Shown: one piece after another, positions 48,371-60,100 of the stretch
Position numbering within the stretch: position 1 is the stretch's first letter
How the letters are laid out: each line of letters starts with the position of its first letter
DNA from: Sipunculus nudus
Taxonomy: Eukaryota; Annelida; Sipuncula; Golfingiida; Sipunculidae
DNA: 64,000 nt
Direction of reading: 5' to 3'
Assembly (NCBI GenBank): GCA_026874595.1
Contig: CM049309.1
Location: 27,347,033-27,411,032, forward strand
Notes under the pieces: model-generated
Databases searched by the model: none
Told to the model about the DNA's origin: nothing
What the model saw: the letters and a program-made list of their open reading frames with translations, nothing else
Translations under genes and position numbers: made by a program

Positions 48371-51300
48371 AGGTCATAGTGACCGATATTTTGCAAATAC
48401 GGGCCAAAAACATGATTTTGAGCACCCTGTCATTCAGAATCGGCACAAATTGTATGGGCTATAAGTCCTAGAATGTTCAAACAATAATTTTCAAACATTT
48501 CTTATTGAATGTTTAAAAACTAATGTCAAGTTATTCACTTATCAGTTCATCAGTTTCCAGCTTTTTTACAAATTGGATCAGAGCATTAACAAGGATTGAT
48601 GAAAATTCCATGGGAAAGAGGAACTGTCAGAAAATAATTGGACTGCCAAGAAGAGTCCATCAGAAAAAAAAACAAAGACCACACTGAACATCAAATGGAA
48701 CACACAAGAAGTATTGCAATTGTATTAACCAGGCAAGGACTGTTTGGAGAAGAATAATATGTTGAAAGTGTTGAATTCTTATGAATATACTTGAAAAATC
48801 ATTGCTTGAATAAGCTGAATACAAGAGTGGCTTGCGTGAATGAAGGCCTGGTGGACCCTCATGCACAGGAACATTGTATAAAAAAATGTCCTTAAGAGTT
48901 TTATGCTGGCTTGTGTTTCAGCTTTCAGATAAATATCCTTTGTGCACTTTATTTATCACATAAAGCATTATCTATATCCTTATGAAAATGTTAAGATGCA
49001 TGGCTTTTAACAATATGTTATTCACACCATCTGTATATTTAAGATCATCATACATTAGCTGATAATAAGGTGTTGTGTCAAAGTGGCTTACAAAATAAGC
49101 TAAATTTCCATTAGAATGTAAGTATATAAGAATATTAATGATGTAGCAATATTAAAATATTAGTCGTTGTCTGTCTGTAGGTGAACAAGAGTGTTCTTTT
49201 TTTTGTGAATCTGTCTGAGATGTTAGGTTCAGTCAAATTCCATGTTGACAACAGGAAACAGGTTTATCATGGCTTTTGTTAAAATAGCTACTGAAAATGA
49301 GAAATTTCCTGTCTTATGATGTTTTTGAATTTTTCCCCCATGTTTCATGTTGGATAATGTGTCTATCTCCAGTTTGTTTCCTTCAGTTAACAATATTGTA
49401 GCTGTATTTGGCAAGTAACAACCATTCTCTTGATTAAATCTCTCTGTGTTAACTATATATTATTATGTAAATATATTGTTTTATTATTAGAAACTGGCCA
49501 AAATACTATATTTTATAATGGTGTAAAGACATGTAATCGGCCTATACTTATGAGATAAAAAAAAAAAAAGAAATAATAAATGAACTCATCACAACTTCCA
49601 ACCTTCGACATCCATGTTTCAGTCTGCACATGAAAGGTTTAGCATCTTACTCGGACACACGGTGGCGCTCGAGCACGGCTGGCTTCCTTCTCAGCTGAGG
49701 GCGATAATAGAGGGGGTACAAGTCTAGTTTCTTTCACGCGTCACTAATTGTGGAATAATGCCATATATTTATATTTTTCTATCACGGAAGCCTGTTTTTA
49801 AGATTTTATTCAATTGTTGCGCCGTATGGGCTTTTCATTATGAAAGAATTCCTCGTAATTTTTTATTAGACGTCGGTGCCGTGTCGGGGTATTTTTCTGT
49901 GTGTTTTAACATCCGACGTGTGGGTTTTAGTCAAACGGCAATCATTGCGTCAGCGTCGTTGTCAGCGAAAAATTCGGTTTGGCGCGAGGTGCTACGGATC
50001 TCGATCTGAGAACTCTATTGAGTCTTTGTGATCTGCAGTGAACTGCACAGACAGATTGTTTGAGTTAACCGTCACAGTGAACTGTGACAGTAAAAATTGC
50101 CTATACAACTTTGTAAGTGACACTGAAGCAGGCGTGAACAAGGTGCGTTTGTATTTGCTCGGCGGGAAAATTCCAATTTTAATGAGACCTTATATCTGTG
50201 AAATATGATGTAATAATTCGCATATTAAACTGATAAAAGGCATATTCCAAGCAGTTGATTGATCGGGAACCATATGTCAATTAATACTGTAATTGCTTTT
50301 ACATTTTCTGCCCTGCAGATGCTGTTCTCAGACGCTTGCTGGTTTAAATTTCTGCAGTTCATGTCATTGCTGCATGAGCCATCAGACAATTGGAAGTTTC
50401 AATATAAATGCCTTTCGTTTCAGTTTTAGTTCCTGGTACTGGTAGAGCTTATACTGTATCATCGGCATCGTCCTTAGACATCCCAGGTTAAAATATTTGT
50501 GAACTCGTATCACTCGGCAACCACTTCCCTGATATACCTTTCATGTTGCACAAGTTTAAAATGTTGAGGAATCCCCCCCCCTATGTTTCAGGTTTAAAGT
50601 TTTTCTGTTAGGCACATCCCTCCATTTGCCAATGATGATAATTCAATAAAACTTTGTTGACTGATGCAGTGACTTTTAATTAATACTTAGCACAGCTAAT
50701 ACAAATTTTACCTTATTTTAATTTCTGCACCAGTAATTAGCACTTGACTTGACGAACAAAATTTGTACAAATCCCAAACAAGCTCAAAGTTTTAGAAAAA
50801 CTCTTCTTAACTCAAAAACCACTCACCCTACAAGGTTCACATTTCATATATGTAATGTATAGGGGGTTAGAAATCCTTGGAATCCACACTTACTCATGAG
50901 GTCAATATCACCAGCCTACTTGATCGTGTTGTTGCTATCACTTAGTAGGAATATAATGGATTTTCATGAAACTCAAAAATTTTAACTGATATAATATCTC
51001 ACCTAAATTTGATTCCCGTGAAATTTATGTATATTTAATGAGGTCAGAGGTCAAAATAAATATGATGGGCATATTATGCAGCCCTGGTGTGCTCTGATTT
51101 CTGGATGCCAGCAAGCTCTGTTGTGCTCAGATGACTTGTTTGTATTCCCGGTATGAAGGTTATAGTATCAGTATTGCTCAAATAGATGTTGTTTGTGCGG
51201 ATCTTTACAGTAGCATTTCTTGCATCAATTTAACCAGGTTTATAGAAAAAACTGTATTCAGATTTTATTGGCCTCCTGAATTGCTGTCCTGTTGTTATGA

Positions 51301-52180
51301 CCTTTTTAAACTTTTATGGCCATTGTTAACGAACAGCTGTATATTTTCTGCAAGACTCTTGTGAGCATTTGTTAGATTCAAATGTTTTCTGCTTTATATT
51401 CAGGTTTCTGTTTGCAGGATGAGTGCTCCGTGTTTGCAGCTAATGGAACAATATGCTTTTTCTTGTTGAATTTTCTGCAGGGATTATTGCAGTTGATAAA
51501 GTAGTTAGCTTGAGCTAGCAGAAATAAACTATAACACATTAAATTTCATTTGCATATTTTCTCTTTAATGATCATATTTTTAATAAAGAAATCTTACCAC
51601 TTATTAGTAACTGATCTGTTTCAGCAAGCTGAAATTCAATATGTTTTTAATTCTTTACACATTTCTTTTTTTAATCTCTTACTTTTATATTCAATTCATA
51701 TTTAATATTTTCCTTTACTGTAATATTTTTTATTTTTTATTTTAGATACCTGCCAGGGTTGATATACAACCCAACAAAACCTGAACCAAATCCAGATCAA
51801 ATATTTCACGAACAAAAAAGCAAGATACAAAATATCTAGAACAAAAATCCAGATCAAAGCAAGAACAAAAAACAAGATGAAATAAAACGAGAACAAAAAA
51901 GCAAGATCAAACAAGTTGAACAAAAAAGCAAGATCAAATAAAACTTGTAAAAAAAGTCATTTCTTGAGTCTTTATCCATTTTATGAACTCTGTTATAACA
52001 GAGGCACCATATTCCCATATCTTCCTAGCTACTCTCATCTTTTTTTTCATTTTCATAACCAGTTCCATTATATATCCCACATACTTTGCCTGACTTTCTC
52101 CCATCCAGTACTCTTTTTCTTTTTAGATTTTATCAAATTCTTTGTAAAATTTTTTCAAGTTGAAACTGATCTTTCCAGCT
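48371..52180. other. Region upstream of the Helentron; possible promoter/5' exon
   Basis: 48.4-49.6 kb is AT-rich with no gene. 49.64-50.17 kb is richer in CG dinucleotides and ends in gaacaaggtgcgtttg, a plausible splice donor. Acceptor-like sites occur near 51747 (tttttattttag) and 52178 (ctttccag) just before the Helentron ATG. An untranslated leader spliced onto the Helentron is thus possible but not shown. 51.77-51.95 kb has short gaacaaaaaagcaagatcaa repeats. Confidence 0.35.
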
Positions 52181-53222
52181 ATGGCTACAGCTATACCTGT
52201 CCCTGCTGTATCTATCAGTAAGATTGTTAAAGGCACTTTTCACCAAGGTGATCATCAGTTTCCATCAGAGTCCGTTGGCAAACAGTGTGTGCCTAATTCC
52301 GTTGTTGTTCTGCTTTATGCCACCCTGCATGATGTTGTTGAATGGCAAACAAATGATATGGACACAATATTAATTGAAGGTGATCATTTGTACAGAACAT
52401 TGATGTCAGATATCCCACATAAAGGATACATGGCTTGGGATGAAATACCTGAGTATGTACAATGCCTTGATCATAATTTCAAGATAAAACCAACTTTGAT
52501 CACCGGTGGTTTCCTTAATCGTTCTGATGTGCAAGCACCCTATATGTTTTACCAAGATGCTTTGACAGGAATCACTTCAAAGAGATATGGTCTTATTATA
52601 GTAGGAGGAAATGCGATTGCAATTTCATATCACCAGAATTGTTTCTATGTGTTTGATCCACACAGCAGAAATCATCTTGGTTATCCTACATCTTGCGGCA
52701 CATCAGTTCTTCTTGCATTTGAATTGCAATCAGAATTCTTTCAGTATAAATCAAACTATGCAAATATGATGAATGCAACTATGTTTGAAGTGACATATTT
52801 CAGAATAAACCAGGTCACCAATAAAGCATTTAAACTTGGACTGAAACGGCAAACTAAACCGTCTACTTCAGATGACCAACAAAAGCACGCGACCCAGTCA
52901 ACAAAAGACCTCATGGACACGGTAAATAAAAGCACACCTAATCATGAAATTGATTCTCAACAAGGTCTTCATTTGATCCAAGATTACTTTAAAGATCAGC
53001 AACTAAAAATGAACAGAAAGCTGTATTTGAGAGAGTACATGCGACAGAAAAGAATGAATCAAGCTCACAGGAATAAAGAACGTCTACAAGATAAACAAAG
53101 AAAACTCTTATCAAGACAAAATGAAACTTATAGACAAAAAGAACGTTCTACTGAAAAAGCATATTATCAGAAGATAATAAAAGATCCAGTTCGAAGGGAA
53201 CATGAAAGAGTAGCTGAAAAAA
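52181..53222 (+). pseudogene. Helentron N-terminal domain: C76/OTU-like cysteine protease
   Basis: The first ATG follows ctttccagct; an upstream TTG in frame was not chosen. Residues ~12-185 have the layout of the herpesvirus large-tegument deubiquitinase fold (peptidase C76): GKQCVPNSVVVLLYA with Cys36 as likely nucleophile, then far downstream CFYVFDPHSRN with Asp159 and His161. Gln35 could be the oxyanion residue. Such enzymes cleave ubiquitin; in Helentrons an OTU protease is the commonly reported counterpart. The function here is unknown; guarding transposon protein from degradation is speculation. The domain reads without a break, then a frameshift in an A-rich stretch follows. I have only remembered motifs to go on, so C76 rather than OTU is moderately supported. 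Confidence 0.6.
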
Positions 53223-53760
53223 ACCCAGAAACAAATTGCCAGACAAAATGAAATTTACAGACAAGAAAAAAGAAAGGCTGACAAACAACAGAAGAAAACT
53301 GCTAGAGAGAATGAAACATATAGACAAAAGGAACGTTCTGCAGAAAAAGCATATAATCAGAAGATAAGAAAAGATCCAGTTCGAAGGGAACATGAAAGAG
53401 AAGCTGAGAAACAACAGAAGCAAACTGCTAGACAAAATGAAACATATAGACAAAAAGAACGTTCTACAGAAAAAGCCTATAATCAGAAGATAAGAAAAGA
53501 TCCAGTTCGAAGGGAACATGAAAGAGAAGCTGAGAAACAACAGAAACAAACTGCTAGACTAAATGAAACTTACAGACAAAAAGAACGTTCTGCAGAGAAA
53601 GCATATAATCAGAAGATCAGAAAAGATCAAAATCGAAGGGCACACGAAAAAGAAGCTGAAAAACAACAAAAGCAAACTGCCAGACAAAATGAAATCTATA
53701 CACAAAGGGAACGTGTCAGAGAATCAGCTGGTAAAAACAGAAAGAGGTCTGAAGATGATT
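52985..53760 (+). pseudogene. Helentron linker: basic 42-residue repeats
   Basis: A highly charged helical region with about four 42-residue (126-bp) repeats of the type RQNETYRQKERSTEKAYNQK plus KDPVRREHEREAEKQQ. The gaacgttct mark lies at 53141, 53331, 53457 and 53583; the last two intervals are exactly 126 bp. The frameshift at ~53222 lies in the 190-bp first interval. Predicted as a long coiled coil or helix, possibly DNA-binding. Similar (R)-x-NE-x-Y-x-x-xER repeats occur in PIF1/Helitron proteins of molluscs and cnidarians. Confidence 0.7.
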
Positions 53761-55108
53761 TTCTTAGAGAGACTGAGAGACTTGCCAAAAAGAGGAAAAG
53801 AGCTGATCCATTAAATAAGAGAACTGAAACTATGAGAAACACAGCCACAAGGGCACAAAAAAGGACTGATGAATCATACAGGCAAAATGAAAAAGAAGTT
53901 TATCTGAAAAGAAAACAGGGTGTAGATCTTGGAGAATGTATACAGAAATTCCATACTTCAATATATGAAGGTCCCATATATGCTTGTTGCTGCTGTAATC
54001 AGACACGGTTCAAGCATTCTGTAAAGAATTCCGATAGCTGGCCAGCCAGACTAGATTCCACTTTCCTAGTAACACATATTACAGATGTAAAATCAGTGGA
54101 CAATAAACAGTGGTTGTGCACAACTTGTCTTGAAGCTCTCAAATACCACAAGACGCCAAAACTCTCTGTATTAAATGGAATTCAGTTTCCTGATAAGCCA
54201 CCTGAATTGAACTTGTGTCCCCTAGAGGAAAGGCTTGTTGCGTTACGCATACCATTCATGCAGTTACGAGAATTACCTAGAGGTTCACAGTTGTCACTAA
54301 AAGGATCATTGGTCAACGTACCTACTGAGATTGAAACAACCGTAGATATGTTGCCACGTACATCAGACTCCACCGCTACCGTACCAATCAGTTTAAAACG
54401 TAAACTTAAGTACAAAAATGTAGAATGCACCCAAAATGTACGTCCAGCTGTAATACTGAGTACACTACACTACTTGATGAGACATAGTCAGTTGTATAAA
54501 GATGCAAACATAACAATAAATAGTAACTGGCTTGAGACATTCAAAAATTCACAAGAGCAAGAACCTCCTTCCACAACTGACAGTGCCGTGGATAATAGTG
54601 TATCTGATGATGACCATTTTGAAGAAATACATGAAGATGAACAAGGAGGAATTCTAGATACCATGCTTGATGATACCGGACTCACAGGGAATGACATCAT
54701 ATCGGTAGCTCCTGGTGAAGGACAGAAGCCTTTGAGTCTGTTTCAAGACAAAGACTCAGAATACATGTCATTTCCGTCAATATTCTGTGGGCAAAGGAGA
54801 TTAGATAATGCTGAAAGGAAAACTACTGTTCATTACAGTGACATTTGCAAATGGGAACTCAGAGCACTTGATCGCAGAGTTGCTGCAAATGTTCCAAATC
54901 TTTTCTACAAAATGAAGAAATTACAAATAGAACAAATTACAGGAAAGGTTACCCTAGCAATACGTCGAATCAAAACTAAGGGGAAGAAGTATTCCGTCCA
55001 GGATGTCTTGAATGAAAGCAAAGTTAATGAGTTAACAAGGTTGGATGAGGGCTACAGGATTTTCAGATCCATACGAGGCTCTCCTCCATATTTTGAAGCA
55101 CGTAAAAA
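53761..55108 (+). pseudogene. Helentron Cys-rich region (DUF6570-like) leading to the Rep domain
   Basis: Begins with more basic sequence, then YEGPIYACCCCNQTRFKHSV and WLCTTCLEALKYHKTPKLSV: two CxxC-type pairs forming a probable zinc site. This is followed by IQFPDKPPELNLCPLEERLV and IPFMQLRELPRGSQLSLKG, the block that precedes the Rep domain in many Helitrons (Pfam DUF6570 by memory). An acidic spacer comes next, then the start of the helitron helicase-like N domain (DLCKWELRALDRR-like and DEGYRIFRSIRGSPPYFE). The frame is lost in an A8 run at 55108. Confidence 0.75.
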
Positions 55109-56265
55109 AAAGACCTCTTTGCAATGATTAGACAACTAGGATTACCAACATGGTTTATATCTCTATCAGCTGCGGACACACATTGGAAAGACCTGCTGAT
55201 CATGCTTGGTAAACTGATTGATTGCAGAACTTATTCAAGTGATGATATAAAAAAAATGGATTGGGTAAATAAAACACGCTTGGTAAAGGCAGATCCTGTA
55301 ACCTGTGTGTGGTTCTTTGATCACAGAGTTCATTCCTTTATTCGCACCATCTTACTAAGTGCACATTCACCTCTTGGGAAACTAAAAGATTTTTTACAGA
55401 GTTGAATTTCAGCAACGTGGCTCTCCACATGTTCACATGCTTATGTGGATTGAGAATGCATCCATATATGGTCAACATGAAGAAGATACTGTCACCAAAT
55501 ACATTGATGAGCATGTGACCTGCTGCGAGAATGATGAGGACCATCAAGATCTGATAGATCTACAAATACACAGACACTCCAGGTCTTGTAGAAAAATGGA
55601 AAGCCAATTTGTCGTTTTAACTTTCCATTGCCACCCATGCCAGAATCTAAAATCCTTGCACCTCATGATACGGAAGTTGATGAAAAACACAAACAGAACT
55701 ACCACAAGATCTCTCAGGCGCTTGCAAGCTTAAATGTTGACAATGACCTGTCCTTTCATGATTTCCTAAACTCCCTAGAACTCTCTCTAGATGACTACTA
55801 CATGGCATTGCGTACATCCATTAAAGGACCAAAAGTATTCCTAAGAAGATCACCATCTGAAATAAAAATCAATGGATACATGAGACTTTTGTTTACTGCA
55901 TGGAAAGCCAACCATGACCTTCAGTTTATTCTTGAATCTTATGCATGTGCAACATACATAGTTTCCTATGTCAGCAAAAGTCAAAGAGGAATGAGTGCTT
56001 TGTTAGATGCTGCTTGCAAAGAAGCTAGAAAAGGAGATAAAACTCTCAGACAGCAGGTGAGAGATATGGGAAATAAGTTTTTAAATGCTGTGGAAATAAG
56101 CGCTCAGGAAGCAGCATATCTGGTATTACAACTTCCAATGACAAGAGCCACAAGGGATGTAATACTTGTACCCACTGCCCCTCCAGATGAAAGAACTTTT
56201 TTACTCAAAAGTAAAGAACACCTTGAGCATCATCAACATGATTCAACAGACATAGCAGAAAAATA
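55109..56265 (+). pseudogene. Helentron Rep (HUH endonuclease) domain
   Basis: This is the nuclease that nicks and joins DNA in rolling-circle transposition. Motif 1, WFISLSAADTHW, is at 55151-55186. Motif 2, GSPHVHMLMW, carries the metal-binding HUH pair (His-Val-His, 55428-55436). Motif 3, TYIVSYVSK, carries both candidate tyrosines (55955-55957, 55967-55969) four residues apart, plus the Lys. All catalytic residues are thus kept. The frame breaks near 55394 (a T6 run) and again near 55600. After motif 3 the frame continues through AAYLVLQLPMTRATRDVILV and stops at 56264. Confidence 0.8.
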
Positions 56266-58308
56266 ATACCATTGACAGATACTCAAAGCGACCAAAAGCA
56301 TTTGAAAATTGGTGTCTGGCTGACTTTGCATCACAGATAAATAATAAATACCCCTCTGAAAGAGCAGATGATGCATTCCATGACAACAATGATGATAATA
56401 ACATCACAGATCAAAATGAAGCAAATGCCAATGTTGACACGGAAGGAAAGGTCAGTATCACCTTACCAAATGGTACAACGTACACTCGAAGACAAGTTCC
56501 AAGAGTTCTAAGATATGTTCGTTATACTGAGAATATAGACCCGGAAAACTGCTTTCGTGAAAGGCTCCTGCTGTTCACATCCTGGAGAGATGAAACCAAA
56601 GACCTATTATATGGTTCCCTCACATACTCAGAACAGTATAATAAGAAAAAAAAAACACAAATTGAATTCAAAAGAAAAGAGTATGAACACAATGCAGATG
56701 TTATACAAGAAGGACAGGACCAAGCTGAACATGATCATGAAATTGAATATGCACATATAGCTCCTACAACAGAACATGCCCAGAATGAAGATTCAATTCA
56801 ACAACCAGTTCCCAGTGAGGATTTTACATTTTTTGACCCAGAACGGTCAGATCATCTGAGAAACTATGATTTGACAACTGATCTCGGACTGCCACCAAGA
56901 ACCAACCACTGCACAAGAACCACTTACTTTGCCTGGTAGAATACCTGAAGCAGAATACAGACAGTTAATACAAGGTCTAAATCAGAAACAACTCACTGTC
57001 TTCAAACACTTCATCAAACATGTAAAATGTTCAACTAGGCCTTTCCATCTATTCCTTACTGGTGGAGCAGGTGTTGGTAAATCAGTTTTGCTCAGAGCTC
57101 TCTTTCAAGCATTGCATCGTCACTTATGTGGGACTGAAGGTGAAAATCCTTTGGAGTGCAAGATACTGATCACTGCACCTACAGGAAAGGCTGCTTACAA
57201 TGTTCAAGGATCCACATTGCATAATGCTTTTAGAATCGATCCAAATAAAGGATTGATTACAGAAAATTGCCATCTGACATCTTGAATACACTGAGGGCAC
57301 AGTATAGGCACCTTCAGATATTAATGATTGATGAAATAAGCATGGTAGGAAATCGCATGTTCAATTTTGTAAATTTTCGGCTCCAAGAAATTAAAGGCAA
57401 CAAAGAAGCATTTGGTGGTATCCATGTAATTGTTATTGGGGACCTCTTCCAACTTTAACCAGTAATGGACAACTGGATTTTCAAGAACTTGTCTGATAAT
57501 TATGGACCTCTTGCACTCAACCTGTGGGTAGACACTTTTCATATGTATGAGCTTACTGAAATCATGCGGCAAAAAAATGATCATGATTTTGCAGAACTTT
57601 TGAACAGGCTACGTGAAGGACAACACACACAAGCTGATATTGATACCCTGAGGTCATGTCTTGTTGGTGATAACAGTTCATATCCATCGGAAACTACTCA
57701 TTTGTTTACAAACAACACCTGTGTCAACAATCATAATATGCAAATTTTCAAGTCTACAAACACAACTAAAGTAATAATCACTGCAATTGACACAGTGATA
57801 ACAGATGTCACAGATGATGTGAAGAAAGATGTACTTTCAAGAATACCAGATAACCCATCCAAAACTGCAGGACTGATGAAAACGCTTCAGCTTGCTGTTG
57901 GTTTACCATATGATATCACCCGCAATGTTGCAGTACAAGATGGAATAACTAATGGTTGTTCTTGTATATTGAAGCACATATATTACCTGCATAACGAAAC
58001 TGTGCCAAAGCATTCTTTGGGTTCAGTTTGAAGATTCAAACATTGGTTCAGACACCAGGAAAAATTATGCAGCCTTTTACACTCCAGCTATACCGAAAGA
58101 ATGGACACCTCTATTTGTCACCAAGCGCACATTCCATACAGGCCGGAGACATAAACTGGTAACTCGTTCTCAGTTTCCATAAAAAATTGGTGCTGCAAAA
58201 ACGATATGGAAAGCACAAGGCAGTTCACTTGATCAGGTGGTTGTGGATATGACAAGTACCAGAAAACTGAGGCATGCACATTATGTTGCATTGAGCAGGG
58301 CAAGGAAA
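56266..58308 (+). pseudogene. Helentron PIF1-like helicase domain
   Basis: A superfamily 1B 5'-3' helicase. It opens with RYSKRPKAFENWCLADFAS and FRERLLLFTSWRDE, the typical helitron pre-helicase part. Motif I (Walker A) is GGAGVGKS at 57061-57084. Motif II (Walker B) is LMIDEIS at 57321-57341. Motif III, GDLFQL, is followed by a TAA where Gln or Lys is expected (57456-57458), then PV. Motif IV-like: YELTEIMRQ. Motif V is KAQGSSLDQVVVD and motif VI is HYVALSRARK. Frameshifts at ~56890, ~57265 and ~58030, plus a second stop at 58180-58182, prevent one product. Confidence 0.85.
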
Positions 58309-59133
58309 TATGGATGGCTTGCATATAATAAATTTAGATGAAAACAAAATATCAACTGATCCACTGGTAACAAATGAAATGGCCAGACTACGTAATGATG
58401 CTAAACTTGCTCTTAATTTCTTACCACCAACATCCGCACCAGCTGATACACTGAAGATAATATACCATAATACAAGATCTCTTCATTTGCATTTCAAAGA
58501 TGTGATTTCTGATTGTCATATCCTTAATACCCATATCATTGCTTTGGCTGAAACTCGTTTGGGCTCTGTTGATACTGATGATTCATATTGTATACCAAAT
58601 TTCCAACTGATACGAAATGATCATCAAACAACAGGTTCAACATGTGCATCAAAAAGACCACTCTATGGATTAGCATTTTATGTCCACAAAGACCTCTACC
58701 CATTCATTGAAGTGCATCATCAGTCTAATGAAAACATTGAAGCATCTGTATTATTGATAAATTCTCCAGGCTCTTCTTTACAAGTGATTTGTGTCTACAG
58801 ATCCCCTCAGTCAAAACTGTCCGACTTAAAATCAAAGCTTGCCCAGCTTATGACACATGTGGACATCCAAGAACCATTGTTAGTAATGGGAGATTTCAAT
58901 ATTGATGTTAGCAAACAAAACAATATGTCAGCCTTGAATGATCTTTCACATCTTCTACACTCTCAACAGCTTGTAACAGAAAAAACAACTGATCATGGAA
59001 GTCTTATCGATCTTGTGTTCTCAAACTTCCCTGATGCTACAACTACATCTTGATTGATACTTTTTATATTCCTTCACAATGATTTGACCATAATTTTGTA
59101 GTAATCATATTAAATTTCATAAAATTGACTTAA
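58309..59133 (+). pseudogene. Helentron C-terminal EEP (AP-endonuclease-like) domain
   Basis: The frame continues from the helicase (GLHIINLDENKIS) to an exonuclease-endonuclease-phosphatase domain: IIYHNTRSL (Asn), IIALAETRLG (Glu), VICVYRSP (Tyr), LVMGDFNIDV (Asp, Asn) and TDHGSLIDLVFSN. The last catalytic block (S-D-H in the family) appears only after a frameshift, as FDHNFVVIILN, ending at TAA 59131-59133. This domain defines the Helentron branch and is related to LINE endonucleases. The one long open stretch is 247 codons. Confidence 0.8.
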
Positions 59134-59195
59134 AATTACCCAAAATAAAATTGCTGTTCATGTGAACAATTTGTTATCTTTAATATTCAAAAACT
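59134..59195. other. Helentron 3' flank
   Basis: AT-rich sequence directly after the EEP stop. No helitron CTRR end with a hairpin is evident. Confidence 0.4.
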
Positions 59196-59390
59196 AGAGA
59201 ATTTCTAATTTAGAATGTATGCACATAATGCACAAGACAAACCTCTTATAGTAAGATACAATACAATAAAGTAGTGAATTACTAATTAAGAACGTATGCA
59301 CATAATGCTCAAGACAAAAACTATTAATAGTAAGATTAACAACTAGAGAATTTCTAATTAAGAATATTTGCACATAGTGCACAAGACAGA
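59196..59390. repeat. Three ~75-bp tandem units after the Helentron
   Basis: The phrase tatgcacataatgcacaaga recurs in variant form at about 59219, 59296 and 59368, each with a 'gagaatttctaatta' lead. Helentrons often carry short repeats near the 3' end, so this may be the element's 3' subterminal zone. Confidence 0.65.
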
Positions 59391-60100
59391 AAGTTCCTAT
59401 TTGATTGAGATCCTGGGAGGTTACTATAAAAATTCCTTGGAAACCTGAAATGGTTTTCACTCTGACCTACAATCTGCGAGCCATGCGAGTCTCATGAAAT
59501 GGTATCTTTAAATATTGGTAGTAACCAAAAACTTGAGAAACGCAGAGTGACATCATTCAATGATGAGGCCTGATATTCAGACAGGCAAATGCTTTGTTAA
59601 GGAGTTTAGGTAATAAAAAGGGAACTAAAATAACCAATCGGTCATTTAGCCTCTTCTAAAGTTTACATGAAGACCTGCAGGGGACAGTTATCATCATCCA
59701 CTTATGTCACTTTGACTCGGACATACCAGTGCATTAATATAAATGTTCAGAAGGCAGTACTTGTCATGCATAGTCAGATGAGAAGCAACATATCAGCCAT
59801 GAGCATCTGTAAACTGAATGTGATACGAGTTGGATCTCCCCATCAAAACTTTAATTAAAAGAATGGGATTTTAGCGCACTATTAGGCAGATGAGCACAAA
59901 ATGTAGCTGTTGGTAGAAGAAACTTCTAACACGGGATATATTTGGAATTCCTGGTATAATCTAATTGGAAAGTCTAAATAAGGTCACTGTAACCTATTTC
60001 TAAGGATTGTTGGCAAGATGCATAATTTTCAGCTCGCTTCGAGTCATTTTACTAGGTTCCCTGATTCAGCTGAGCGTCATGGCCCATGGGCCATTTGTTT
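59391..60100 (-). mobile_element. Family A 5' end on the minus strand
   Basis: The 5' terminus lies at the right edge in reverse: cagctgagcgtcatggccca followed by tgggccatttg (at about 60067-60097). A degenerate ~338-bp unit with 'attccttggaaacctgaaat' lies at the other side. Together with the minus-strand array at 43.8-48.4 kb, it brackets the Helentron. Confidence 0.65.

Larger units (their letters stand above)
52181..59133 (+). mobile_element. Helentron (Helitron-like rolling-circle transposon), coding core, inactivated
   Basis: Domains in order: a cysteine-protease-like domain, a basic repeat linker, a Cys-rich helitron-associated region, a HUH replication initiator, a PIF1-like helicase, and a C-terminal exonuclease-endonuclease-phosphatase (EEP) domain. 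A C-terminal EEP domain marks the Helentron branch. The chain crosses frames at about 53222, 55108, 55394, 55600, 56262, 56890, 57265, 58030 and 58305, and near 59060. In-frame stops lie at 57456 and 58180. Several shifts sit on A or T runs, so some could be assembly errors. The element's termini could not be identified. Family A sequences in minus orientation lie on both sides. Confidence 0.85.

Noticed and set aside
51916-52221. A 101-codon frame at 51916-52221 as a Helentron start
   Set aside because: It overlaps the Helentron frame out of phase, has low-complexity F/S/H-rich residues and matches nothing.
53148-53549. 133-codon minus-strand frame opposite the Helentron linker
   Set aside because: Antisense of the A-rich coding repeats gives a Leu/Phe/Ser-rich frame with the same 126-bp period; it is a shadow.
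53563-53814. 83-codon Lys-rich plus-strand frame in the linker
   Set aside because: It is out of phase with the frame that joins the repeats to the Cys-rich region and keeps none of the repeat motif.
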